Under the pieces are notes generated by a model. That model did no database searches. It saw only the letters and a list, made by a program, of their open reading frames with translations, and was not told the origin of the DNA. From the NCBI GenBank assembly GCA_949372755.1, contig CASIBO010000004.1, positions 181,622 through 245,621 on the forward strand: a DNA stretch of 64,000 nucleotides. The letters are read 5' to 3'. A program made the translations under genes and the position numbers. Shown piece by piece: positions 1 through 8,247 of the stretch. This stretch comes from UBA9926 sp018645765 (GTDB taxonomy: Bacteria > Pseudomonadota > Gammaproteobacteria > Pseudomonadales > Azotimanducaceae). The number at the start of each line of letters is the position of its first letter. The stretch's first letter is position 1.

Positions 1-864
1 TTGCTTCATCACCGCACTCATCATTAAAGGATCAGCCGCATCATAAAAGGCCCCAGCGCCAGAATCTTTTGTAACGAGCGACTGATGGAGGTGCCCACTT
101 TGACCAGGATAATCCATCGACCATTTCGCCATGAACGTCGCAATCATGCCCCGTTTTTGGAAGAAGGCTTTCACCAAGGTTTTAAAAAGCGCCGCTTTGT
201 CCGCAGCCTTGAGACAATCATCAACAGCGATGGCAGCCTCCCAAACCCCTGGGCCCGTTTCGCAGTGAACGCTTTCCAAAGGTAGATCGTGATCGTCACA
301 ATAATCCATTAACTCATTAAAAAGGTCTGAGAGGGTAAAGGTCCTCAAGGCGGAATACCCAAAATTACCCGGCGTCAGGGGAATCAGATTTTGGTAGCCC
401 TTGTCCGCCGCGGACTGCGCCGTTTCTTTAAAAACAAAAAACTCGTACTCAAAGGCCATGTGAGACTGAAAGCCCAAGGCATCCGCTTTTGCAATCACGC
501 TTTGCAGGCGGCTGCGCGGGCAGATTGGATGGGGTTGACTATCCTCCGACACGAATTCCGCTAGAAACAACGGGATACCGCCCTCCTCTTTGAGTCGGCG
601 CTCTGTATTTAAATCGATCCGATACAGCGCATCCGGAAAAGCCGTATGCCAACCCGTAAACGACGCGTTGTCATAAAGTTGATCATTAACATCCCAACCC
701 AGTACACAATCACAGAACCCTGATACGCCGTCAGCGACCCCTGAAAATTTATCAAGGCTTATGTATTTGCCCCGCATCACCCCGTCAATATCCGTGAAAA
801 CGAGTTTAACCCGGCGGATTCCCTCGGCGCGGTAAGTGTCTATTAACAATGTGCCTTGACTCAT
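1..864 (-). CDS. Glutamine synthetase-family protein, N-terminal 288 residues (runs off the window)
   Basis: The reading frame is open from an ATG at 862-864 to the window edge, so only the first 288 residues are visible. The N-terminal beta-grasp signature FTDIDGVMRGKYI lies near residues 23-35. The catalytic half begins with EYEFFVF (139-145), ETGPGVWE (202-209) and the histidine motif SGHLHQSL (256-263). These are the metal- and ATP-site motifs of the glutamine synthetase superfamily, which ligates ammonia or an amine to glutamate. The divergent motifs resemble the GlnA-like/PuuA group more than housekeeping GlnA, so a gamma-glutamyl-amine ligase is possible. The start lies one base beyond the stop of the upstream symporter gene, which implies co-transcription and suggests that the transported solute is the substrate. 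Confidence 0.85.
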   Translation of the reverse strand, partial: MSQGTLLIDTYRAEGIRRVKLVFTDIDGVMRGKYISLDKFSGVADGVSGFCDCVLGWDVNDQLYDNASFTGWHTAFPDALYRIDLNTERRLKEEGGIPLFLAEFVSEDSQPHPICPRSRLQSVIAKADALGFQSHMAFEYEFFVFKETAQSAADKGYQNLIPLTPGNFGYSALRTFTLSDLFNELMDYCDDHDLPLESVHCETGPGVWEAAIAVDDCLKAADKAALFKTLVKAFFQKRGMIATFMAKWSMDYPGQSGHLHQSLVTKDSGAGAFYDAADPLMMSAVMKQ

Positions 865-865
865 T

Positions 866-2626
866 TTAAGCGGCCTGTTTTGGAATTCGAATGGCACGAA
901 CCATGTTGACCACGGCTTCAGGCGGCGGTGGCGTCACCCGCATGACGACGAGCGCAACGGCAAAATTGAGTAACATTCCTAAGGTGCCAATGCCCTCTGG
1001 AGAGATCCCAAACCACCAATGTTCCGCATGATTCAGCTCAGGTGCCATAAACTTAAAATAAACGATGTACGACGTGGTTAGCACCAGTCCGCTCAGCATT
1101 CCCGATATCGCAGCCTCTTTATTCATACGTGTCGAGAAAATGCCCAACAAGATCACTGGAAAGAAACTCGCCGCAGCCAAACCAAACGCAAACGCAACTA
1201 CCTCAGCGACAAATCCAGGCGGGTAGATTCCGAACAAGCCCGCAATCAAAATGGCCAACGCGGCAGACACCCGCGCCCATCGCAACTCTTGGGTTTCGGT
1301 CAGATTCCTTGCCAAGGTGTTTTTAAGCAAATCATGGGAGATCGCCGACGAAATCACGAGCAACAGGCCCGCCGCCGTTGACAGGGCTGCCGCCAGTCCG
1401 CCCGCCGCAACCAATGCGACAACCCAATTTGGCAATTGTGCGATTTCAGGGTGCGCCAGCACGATAATATCTCTATCGATATAAAGCTCATTGGTGCTCG
1501 CACCGATTTCGTTCGACACGAGTCGCTCACCGGATGCGCCGCGCTGGCCTGAGAAAATTGGCTTCGCCGGCTCGAGCGCCGCCCCACCCCGATACTGCAA
1601 TTTCCCATCTTCATTTTTATCGACCCAAGCCAAAAGGCCGGAATCCTCCCACTTGCTAAACCATTCTGGCAGCGCTTGATACTCTGTTTCGTTCAATGCA
1701 TCGATGATATTGAGTCGAGCAAATGCTGCGACCGCTGGGGCGGTTGTGTACAGTAAGGCAATAAAAACCAGCGCATAGCCTGCGGAGATTCGAGCATCTC
1801 GAACGCTGGGCACGGTGAAAAACCGCACAATAACATGCGGCAAACCAGCCGTGCCGGCCATGAGCGCCGCTGTAATAAAAAACATATCCACCGTCGACTT
1901 TTTGCCTTCCGTGAACGCCGCCATGCCCAGCTCTTGTGTTAAACCATCCAGTTTTTCGAGCAAGAACATCCCCGAGCCATCGTTTACCGTGGATCCAAAA
2001 CCCAGCATGGGCAGAGGAACATTGGTTAACATCAGCGAGATGTAGATCGCCGGCACCAAGTAGGCAAAAATCAACACGCAATATTGAGCAACCTGAGTAT
2101 AGGTAATGCCTTTCATGCCACCCAGAACAGCATAGAAAAAAACGATCCCCATACCGATCCCAACACCCATATCGATATCGACCTCAAGGAACCGCGAAAA
2201 CACAATCCCAACACCACGCATCTGCCCAGCGATATAAGTGAATGAAATGAACACCACGCAAAGCACCGCAACCAAACGAGCAGTTTGAGAATAATAGCGA
2301 TCGCCAACGAAGTCTGGGACCGTAAATTTCGCAAATTTACGGAGGTAGGGCGCAAGACATAATGCGAGCAACACGTATCCGCCGGTCCAACCCATCAGAT
2401 ACCGGGCGCCATCGGCCCCTTCAAAGGCAATAATCCCAGCCATAGACAAGTAGGACGCAGCCGACATCCAATCTGCTGCAGTTGCTGCACCATTGGCCAG
2501 TGGGTGAACATGGCCCCCTGCCACATAAAAGTCTTTGGTTGAGCCTGAACGACTCCAAATAGCAATCGCGATATACAACCCAAAAGTGAGCCCGACAAAA
2601 ATATAAGTTAGAACTTGGGCTGACAT
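866..2626 (-). CDS. Sodium:solute symporter, large subunit (VC_2705-type)
   Basis: This 586-residue polytopic protein belongs to the SSS (sodium:solute symporter) family and should sit in the inner membrane, driving solute uptake with sodium. It starts with a membrane helix and soon shows WMSAASYLSMAG (residues 53-64). A hydrophilic insert of roughly 100 residues near 310-400 interrupts the helices, and the last helices follow PPGFVAEVVAFAFGLAAASFF. The preceding gene is the DUF4212 small subunit typical of this subfamily, and its stop overlaps this ATG by one base. The substrate is not evident. Acetate-type permeases are the nearest characterised relatives, but the downstream glutamine-synthetase-like gene suggests a nitrogenous solute instead. 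Confidence 0.88.
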   Translation of the reverse strand: MSAQVLTYIFVGLTFGLYIAIAIWSRSGSTKDFYVAGGHVHPLANGAATAADWMSAASYLSMAGIIAFEGADGARYLMGWTGGYVLLALCLAPYLRKFAKFTVPDFVGDRYYSQTARLVAVLCVVFISFTYIAGQMRGVGIVFSRFLEVDIDMGVGIGMGIVFFYAVLGGMKGITYTQVAQYCVLIFAYLVPAIYISLMLTNVPLPMLGFGSTVNDGSGMFLLEKLDGLTQELGMAAFTEGKKSTVDMFFITAALMAGTAGLPHVIVRFFTVPSVRDARISAGYALVFIALLYTTAPAVAAFARLNIIDALNETEYQALPEWFSKWEDSGLLAWVDKNEDGKLQYRGGAALEPAKPIFSGQRGASGERLVSNEIGASTNELYIDRDIIVLAHPEIAQLPNWVVALVAAGGLAAALSTAAGLLLVISSAISHDLLKNTLARNLTETQELRWARVSAALAILIAGLFGIYPPGFVAEVVAFAFGLAAASFFPVILLGIFSTRMNKEAAISGMLSGLVLTTSYIVYFKFMAPELNHAEHWWFGISPEGIGTLGMLLNFAVALVVMRVTPPPPEAVVNMVRAIRIPKQAA

Positions 2627-2961
2627 TACCGATCCTCATCCACGTTAAACCGCCGATCAAGAGCATTCATCTGGACGACATAAACGAAAATGAGGATCAC
2701 AAAAGTATAAATCGCACCCTGCTGTGAAAACCAAAACCCCAATTTCCAGCCAAAAAAACTGTACGCGTTAAGGGCATCAACCCAAAGAATGCCACAGCCA
2801 AACGACACGAGAAACCAAACCAGTAACAGGCTCAATAACGTTCGCACATTCGCTCGCCAGTAGGCTTGATGCCCGATTTCCTCCGAGGCTTTCGACGCCA
2901 AGTCTTCTACCGGCGCGCGACTGCCCTGGGTGTCTGGTTGCTGCTGATCTTCTTGGCTCAT
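2626..2961 (-). CDS. DUF4212 small subunit of the sodium:solute symporter
   Basis: This is a 111-residue protein with a polar, acidic N-terminus of about 45 residues followed by two membrane helices (VRTLLSLLLVWFLVSFGCGI and AIYTFVILIFVYVVQM). It ends with NALDRRFNVDED, a tail often seen in DUF4212 proteins paired with VC_2705-type symporters. I chose the ATG at 2959-2961 over an upstream in-frame start because an AGAGG ribosome-binding sequence lies about nine bases before it, and the longer form would add a basic, unconserved leader. It is the first gene of a three-gene operon with the symporter and the glutamine-synthetase-like gene. A role in assembly or gating of the large subunit is inferred. 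Confidence 0.85.
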   Translation of the reverse strand: MSQEDQQQPDTQGSRAPVEDLASKASEEIGHQAYWRANVRTLLSLLLVWFLVSFGCGILWVDALNAYSFFGWKLGFWFSQQGAIYTFVILIFVYVVQMNALDRRFNVDEDR

Positions 2962-3413
2962 TGGTCTTGCCTCTTTGCTATTGCTTGAACGACTTCGCCA
3001 CGGCAATTGCGTTACGCTTCTGGGGCGATGCTCGTTTTATTCGAATTCGCGGCGCGATGCCTTGCCTGGCATTCGGTTTACGACATACAGCCTGAAATTT
3101 TTGAGGCCAAAGCTCGCTGCGTCATTTATTGTTACCCAAACCAGCGGATTGGGCCAATGTCGGCTCTGTACCTTGCGCCTTGCCCTTAAGGGCACCTTAT
3201 CTCTTATAAGACGACAGGCAAACAAAGCTCAGACGAATGTCTAACTAACGTAATTAAGCATAGTACCTTAAAAATTCAAAGAGACAGCTTGGTAAAAATC
3301 TCATCCTCTGCAACGCCCCGCTTTCTAAATCGAATCACCCTCTGTCTCACCCATCATGAGGGAGATGATGGTGTCAGCTGCTAAACAAAGGACGTGGTTC
3401 TCGCTGGTTGCAC
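2962..3413. other. Intergenic region with two inverted repeats, no convincing gene
   Basis: This is the upstream region of the symporter operon. Open frames of 60-90 codons occur on both strands but have random-looking composition and no ribosome-binding site. Three structures stand out: a perfect 14-bp palindrome TGCCCTTAAGGGCA at 3181-3194; directly after it CTTATCTCTTATAAG at 3196-3210, which shares its left half with the longer palindrome at 3662-3681; and a hairpin with CCATCAT/ATGATGG arms near 3352-3372. They may serve regulation of the symporter operon. Confidence 0.4.
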
Positions 3414-3599
3414 TTAGCTATGTTCATCGCCATCATCCGTCTGCCAGCACAGTTCGCCAGCTTCCAAATTTAGCGCACCTTCAGCGTCATGACTGACATA
3501 ATCGCCCTCGAACTGCTTGAGCACATCCTTAACGACGCTGAGCGATAACCGAGGCCTAAAAGGGCACTCGATTCCAAGGTCCCAGCTACTTGTGAGCAC
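3414..3599 (-). CDS. Small acidic protein of unknown function
   Basis: This 61-codon frame begins with a GTG at 3597-3599. It reads like coding sequence: balanced hydrophobic positions, then an acidic tail ending ELCWQTDDGDEHS. The same frame stays open about 18 codons further upstream with plausible protein composition (for example DRFAVKIILQRGKYFVLTSS) but offers only ATC, ATA or CTG as starts, so the true N-terminus is uncertain. It is divergent to the DUF4281 operon, and the space between holds a palindrome that could control both. I do not recognise a family, and there is no signal peptide or membrane helix. Confidence 0.4.
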   Translation of the reverse strand: MLTSSWDLGIECPFRPRLSLSVVKDVLKQFEGDYVSHDAEGALNLEAGELCWQTDDGDEHS

Positions 3600-3627
3600 G
3601 AAATATTTGCCGCGCTGCAGTATTATT

Positions 3628-3656
3628 TTGACAGCAAAACGATCGAACGTGATACT
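3628..3656 (+). promoter_or_regulatory. Sigma-70 promoter of the DUF4281 operon
   Basis: A consensus -35 box TTGACA (3628-3633) and a -10-like GATACT (3651-3656) are separated by exactly 17 bases. Transcription would start near 3663, about 34 bases before the ATG at 3697. That places the palindrome at 3662-3681 directly over the start point, a usual repressor position. Confidence 0.65.
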
Positions 3657-3661
3657 TCACG

Positions 3662-3681
3662 CTTATCTCTACAGAGATAAG
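3662..3681. promoter_or_regulatory. Perfect palindrome, probable operator
   Basis: CTTATCTCTACAGAGATAAG is an inverted repeat with 9-bp arms and a 2-base centre. It covers about +1 to +20 of the predicted DUF4281 operon transcript and also lies upstream of the divergent small gene at 3414-3599. A related shorter copy, CTTATCTCTTATAAG, lies at 3196-3210. The regulator is not encoded nearby, and I cannot match the motif to a known factor. Confidence 0.55.
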
Positions 3682-3696
3682 ACTTTCGGAGCCTTT

Positions 3697-4143
3697 ATGA
3701 GTCTAGAACAGTTATTCAGCCTTTGCGGCAGCCTATCGATGATCGGTTGGCTTGGTCTTGCATTAGCGCCCCGTTGGCATATAACCCGAGATTGGGCCGC
3801 GCCCGTCATTGCGCCTATTATCATCGGCGCCGTCTATGTTTGGCTGATGATGAACAATTTTTCGGCCGCCCCGGAGGGCGCAGGCTTTGGCTCTCTTGCA
3901 GGCGTCGCATTACTGTTTTCTGTCCCCGAGCTATTGCTCGCTGGATGGATCCATTATTTGGCTTTTGACTTATTTGTCGGCGCCTGGGAAGTTAAAGATG
4001 CTCAACAAGCGGGCATCCACCACGTTGCTGTAATCCCTTGTCTATTCGCGACGCTAATGTTCGGCCCTGGCGGTTTGGTGCTGTATTGGATCATCAAACT
4101 GACTTACCGCGTCATTCATCAGATGCGAGCCAGCGAGGCCTGA
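3697..4143 (+). CDS. DUF4281 (ABA4-like) integral membrane protein
   Basis: This 148-residue protein has four predicted membrane helices. The motif HYLAFDLFVGAWEV near residues 85-98 and FGPGGLVLYWI near the C-terminus are characteristic of DUF4281, the family that includes plant ABA4, which is needed for neoxanthin formation. The bacterial role is not established. I chose the ATG at 3697, with GGAG six bases upstream, over a longer frame that would cover the promoter and palindrome. It is the first gene of a two-gene operon, with two bases to the next start. A role in lipid or pigment metabolism is only inference. Confidence 0.75.
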   Translation: MSLEQLFSLCGSLSMIGWLGLALAPRWHITRDWAAPVIAPIIIGAVYVWLMMNNFSAAPEGAGFGSLAGVALLFSVPELLLAGWIHYLAFDLFVGAWEVKDAQQAGIHHVAVIPCLFATLMFGPGGLVLYWIIKLTYRVIHQMRASEA

Positions 4144-4145
4144 TC

Positions 4146-4970
4146 ATGGAACACCCAGCCTCTATTGCTGCGTCGCAGTGGACAAACTGGCGCACTTATA
4201 AAAACTGTGATCCCACCTGGTTTTATTCTGCCCTTGGGCTCTCGGTTCTCGCAATCATTTGCCTACTCGCCGGCAGCATCGACGACCGTTTATACAATGG
4301 GGTTTCGGTGTGGAGCAAGCCCTTCAAGTTTGCACTGTCACTTGCCGTGTATATCGCCACACTGATGTTTTTTGTCCGTTACCTGCCTACCCAGTATCTC
4401 CGAGCCGGAGCGGGCCTCTGGGTAGCAAATTCGATTACCGCAACCATGATGTTAGAGATGGCTTATATTGCCATTCAAGCCAGCCTCGGCGAAGCCTCTC
4501 ACTTTAACATCACGACACCTTTTCACAGCATGATGTATTCAATGATGGGGATTGGTGCCGCTTGGCTGGTAATCGCTCCCCTTTGGCTCGCTTGGATTAT
4601 CTGGCGGAACAACAAGAAGCGCGATGTTATGGCATTTTCTATTGTTATCGGATTAGCATTAACCTTTGGCTTAGGCGGTGGGTTCGGGGGTTACCTTGGG
4701 AATCAAACCAGCCATTGGGTTAGCGCCGCGGCAACCGATGCAGACGGCTTGTGGCTATTTAACTGGGCAACAAACGGCGGCGATCTACGGGTCGCTCACT
4801 TCTTCGGAATGCACGCGATGCAAGTTGTGCCATTATTCGCTTTACTGCTGCCGCAACGGTTAAGAGCACATACTGCTTATGCCCTCGTTATCGGGTTCTC
4901 GGCTGCCTATGCCACATTTTCCGTGCATACCTTTGTGCAAGCCATTCAAGGTCAGCCCTTCATCAGCTGA
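4146..4970 (+). CDS. Polytopic membrane protein of unknown function
   Basis: This 274-residue inner-membrane protein has about seven helices. It begins with a cytoplasmic stretch MEHPASIAASQWTNWRTYKN and ends near HAMQVVPLFALLLPQRLRAH, followed by a final helix. The ATG at 4146 lies two bases after the DUF4281 stop; the longer in-frame form would overlap that gene by over 100 bases, so I rejected it. Conserved-looking polar residues within helices (WSKPFKFALS, FFGMHAMQ) hint at an enzyme or transporter acting in the membrane, but I do not recognise the family. The tight coupling suggests that it works with the DUF4281 protein. Confidence 0.7.
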   Translation: MEHPASIAASQWTNWRTYKNCDPTWFYSALGLSVLAIICLLAGSIDDRLYNGVSVWSKPFKFALSLAVYIATLMFFVRYLPTQYLRAGAGLWVANSITATMMLEMAYIAIQASLGEASHFNITTPFHSMMYSMMGIGAAWLVIAPLWLAWIIWRNNKKRDVMAFSIVIGLALTFGLGGGFGGYLGNQTSHWVSAAATDADGLWLFNWATNGGDLRVAHFFGMHAMQVVPLFALLLPQRLRAHTAYALVIGFSAAYATFSVHTFVQAIQGQPFIS

Positions 4971-5078
4971 GCGCCAGGCGCGGGCTTTTTGACAACGGAC
5001 CATAGGTATAAGGCGGCGTCCCACTCACACACCGCGCCAAGCATCATTATCAGAAAATCGTGTTTTTCCCCTACGACG

Positions 5079-6522
5079 TCAGTTAATGATGACCTCATCG
5101 TCATCATTATCGTCTGACTCAAGCAACCCGATACCGCCCAAGGGCCGATCTTCAACCAGATGTTTCGGCATCGCTTTGCTGGTTTTGGCGCCTAGACGGC
5201 GCATCGCTTCGGCGCGCTTGATCAGATTACCCCGACCACTCGAAAGCTTCTTATGCGCATCATCAAATGCATTCTGCGTTGACGCCAGCCGCGTCCCAAC
5301 AAGCTCAAGATCGGTGACAAAGCTGACCAGCTTGTCGAACAGCCCGCCGGCCTTGGCGGCAATTTCCTGAGCGTTACTGCTTTGGTGCTCATAGCGCCAA
5401 ATATTTTGAATGGTTCGAAGCGTTGCCAGCAACGTCGATGGCGTCACAATCACAATGTTACGATCAAACGCATCGCCAAACAGCGCGTCATCCTGTTGCA
5501 TCGCAACTGAGAAAGCCGCCTCAATGGGAACGAACATCAGCACGAAATCCAGCGATTGAATCCCGGCCAAATTTTGATAATCCTTTTCTCCCAACTGCTT
5601 CACATGGTTACGCAACGATTGCACGTGGGCCACTAGATGCGCCTGTTGCTCGGCGTCCACTGCCGAACAATACCGCTCGTACGCTGTCAGGGAGACTTTT
5701 GAATCAACAATGATATCTTTGCCTTCCGGTAAATGGACAACCACATCGGGTTGATAGCGACGCCCTTCCTCGCTCTTTAACGATAGCTGAACGTCATACT
5801 CGCGACCTTTTACAAGCCCAGACTTTTCAAGCACACGCTCTAAAATAATTTCACCCCAAGTGCCTTGGGTTTTACTTTCGCCTTTGAGGGCATTGGTCAA
5901 GTTCACCGCTTCTAAACTGAGACGGGTATTGAGATCCCTTAAGTTTTTTAATTCGTTGCGCAACGAAAACCGCTCTTTGCTCTCTTCGCTATAGGCCGTT
6001 TCGACCCGGGTTTGAAAATCTTTCAACCGCTCCCCGAGGGGTTTTAACAAATGGGTGAGCTGCTCTTCGCTTTGATGCTTAAAGGTCTGCTGCTTTGACT
6101 CGAAAATTTCGCTGGCGAGGGATTTGAATGTTTCGGATAGTTTTTCCTTGGTTTGATCCAGCAAAACCAATTTATCCTGGTGATGCGCGGTTTGTTGGGC
6201 CATCGCAGTTGAAACCTGCGCCAACTGCTCACGGAGTTCAATTTTTTCTTGATTAAGTGCCGTGACGGCGAGATCGGCGGCCTGGAGCCTCTAGGCGTAA
6301 CTCCGACTCAAGTTCAGCCTTAGCGACTAAACTGGTTTCAAGCTGGGTGATTTCATTTCGCGCCGCCTGGTCGAGCCCCCTGCCGGCCGAGAGGCCTGCC
6401 TGAAGATCATTGATCTCGGCCTTGTTCGCCGCTTCACGGGCGTCCCCCCGACGAATCCAGACAATCTGTCCTATAATCAAACAGCCAATCGTTAAACTCA
6501 GAATTATTTCGCTTAGTGCCAT
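5079..6522 (-). pseudogene. rmuC: rmuC, DNA recombination protein, with a +1 frameshift
   Basis: RmuC is a membrane-anchored, coiled-coil, nuclease-fold protein that limits DNA inversions. The N-terminal part (6253-6522, 89 codons, ATG with GGAG six bases upstream) carries the membrane anchor and start of the coiled coil, then runs out of frame. The rest (5079 to about 6285) holds the coiled coil and the RmuC domain (QGTWGEIILERVLEKSGL, VVDSKVSLTAYERY, FVPIEAAF). The frames join if one base is removed near 6281-6292: LRLEA then continues QAADLAVTALNQEK without interruption. It may be a sequencing error, a recent mutation or, less likely, programmed frameshifting. An internal TTG at 6222-6224 could yield a soluble fragment lacking the anchor. 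Confidence 0.85.
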
Positions 6523-6668
6523 CTCGACTCCACGGCGGGTCCAAGGCGAACCCCAGGGTAATGCTCAACGCACACAAGTCTTTTACCCTTTTGGCCATCT
6601 TCTTTTACTAGACTAAACCAAGCCTCTTTAAACAGCCAGGATCTCAAGGCTCGGCACGAATTACGCTG

Positions 6669-7538
6669 TTAATGCATCAGCGTAAACATTTTACGTCGAT
6701 AAGTTGAGGCCATCGGATCGCCTTTTCCAAGTAATTCAAAAACTCGGATCATCGTCTGCCGCGCCTTGTCTTCTGACCAAGACTTATCACGCCGTAACAT
6801 ATCTAAAAGCACCTGCAGCCCCGCTTCAATTTGATCGGCTGCCACCAGCGCACAGGCGAAGTGATACAAATGGGATTGGTCATCAGGATGGGATATCGCC
6901 AAAGCTTCGAGTGTTTCTATTGTGCCGAGCTCGCTGACCTGCTGAACAAAATGCAGTCGACTTTTAGCTTTTTCGATACCCTCGGCATCATTTGGTAAAC
7001 TCGCTAGCAGGGCTTCCGCCTCTTGTATCTGATTCGCTTGAATCATTAAGTCACAAAGTTCTGTCTTCAGCGAGGCATTTAACGGCTCTTGAACCATCAT
7101 TTCTCGCAGCATCGCCATGGCACTTTCCCGATCACCGACACTCAAATACCCAGCAATTTGCGCTCTGATTTGATCCCCCTCACTCATCGTCAGCTGATCG
7201 AACAACGCGCTGAGTGCCGCTTGCGTCTGAGGACCTTCAAGGTTGTCCAACAACTGTCCCCCTTTTACAACCTTCAGGGTTGGCAGGCCTCGAACGCCCA
7301 ATTGCTGCACCAACTGCTGATTGGCCTGCACGTTCACCCGCGCCCAAGACAATTTACCTTGATAGCTCGGGATTAACGTTCCCAAAAGCTTTGACAGCTC
7401 GTCCGATGGTGCTGCGCCTTCGGCATAAAATTCCATAATGACCGGGACTTGTTGCGACTTTTCAACAACATCGGCTTGAAAATTCTGAGCCGTAATTTCG
7501 GTTACGAAGTCGCCTGAACTCATCTCATTGGCGGGCAT
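6669..7538 (-). CDS. cnoX: Thioredoxin-fold co-chaperone CnoX/YbbN, cysteine-less
   Basis: This 289-residue protein has an N-terminal thioredoxin domain (about residues 11-115) and C-terminal TPR-like helices with TRGDRES-type repeats, as in CnoX/YbbN, a holdase that passes clients to GroEL and DnaK. The usual active-site WCxxC is replaced by FYAEGAAPSDEL, so neither catalytic cysteine is present; the E. coli protein also lacks the full CxxC. The cis-proline loop GVRGLPTLKVVKGG is intact. The ATG at 7538 has AAGGA eight bases upstream. A perfect -10 sequence TATAAT on the minus strand lies at 7658-7663, about 120 bases upstream, with no clear -35. Confidence 0.85.
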   Translation of the reverse strand: MPANEMSSGDFVTEITAQNFQADVVEKSQQVPVIMEFYAEGAAPSDELSKLLGTLIPSYQGKLSWARVNVQANQQLVQQLGVRGLPTLKVVKGGQLLDNLEGPQTQAALSALFDQLTMSEGDQIRAQIAGYLSVGDRESAMAMLREMMVQEPLNASLKTELCDLMIQANQIQEAEALLASLPNDAEGIEKAKSRLHFVQQVSELGTIETLEALAISHPDDQSHLYHFACALVAADQIEAGLQVLLDMLRRDKSWSEDKARQTMIRVFELLGKGDPMASTYRRKMFTLMH

Positions 7539-8121
7539 GATATTTTCCTTAAATCGGGGCTAGTGCATCGGGTTACTTTACAGAACAATCAAATGCTGAT
7601 TCTTTACTGCGAACATCATTGTGCGCGCAGTGTCCCTTTGGGTTTGGCGCGAATGACATTATAAGGCGAGTCGGATTTTGGCGCTAGCAAAGGCAAACCC
7701 CGAGGCAGACGCAGACCCTTCTTCTAAGGAACAGGGGACACGGGGCAATCGCCAAGCGGCCAAAATTCATTCATGGTTCTAAAAAAAGGTACTTCAGGGC
7801 GCTCCTTTCGAGGCGAGATTGAACATCTGCCAGAATCAGGCTTATCTTCATTGAGCGCCGCCCAAACTTAGCCAATACGATCTTGGTGGGACCCTAAAAC
7901 TGGGGATCTGATTATCTGCCGAAAACACTTAGGCCGACGAAACCCGATCGGGCTCAAGTGCTAACCCATGAGGTTAAGACCATCTCGCCTGAGTGCAACG
8001 GCCAAGATACGACTGGAACTGAGCGGGTTCGTTCGACCCCGATAGAGGATTTTTCGACCTTTGCTAATCAACCAGGTATCTGACGACTTGATATGCTTAA
8101 TTCTCATAGAGACTTTCCTTT
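7539..8121. other. Gene-poor stretch
   Basis: No frame on either strand shows credible coding sequence, and short open frames are broken by stops every few dozen codons. The right part may carry the promoter of a tiny membrane protein at 8122. The left end holds the -10 of cnoX. The composition suggests degenerate, formerly coding DNA, but I cannot name a source. Confidence 0.4.
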
Positions 8122-8247
8122 ATGGCGTTGTTTGTTATTGCTCAGTTTATTGTTGTTTTTTTAGCGATTCTTTCTGCTCTTTTGATGCTTGCCCTGCTTA
8201 GTTTTGCCGGTCTCGGCGAGGACTCACCCGCTTTTGGCCCTTATTAA
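8122..8247 (+). CDS. Possible 41-residue single-helix membrane protein
   Basis: ATG at 8122 opens a 41-codon frame whose first 30 residues form one long hydrophobic helix (VIAQFIVVFLAILSALLMLA), followed by a short polar tail ending SPAFGPY. The T-rich codons are as expected for a membrane segment. There is no good ribosome-binding site (only a weak GAG about 10 bases upstream), which lowers confidence. The stop lies inside an inverted repeat, GGCCCTTA/TAAGGGCC at 8236-8252, that could end the transcript. A small toxin or subunit-type peptide is conceivable, but nothing in the sequence proves it is translated. Confidence 0.3.
   Translation: MALFVIAQFIVVFLAILSALLMLALLSFAGLGEDSPAFGPY

Noticed and set aside
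2975..3244. 89-codon plus-strand frame upstream of the symporter operon
   Set aside because: It overlaps the small symporter subunit leader, has odd composition and spans palindromes.
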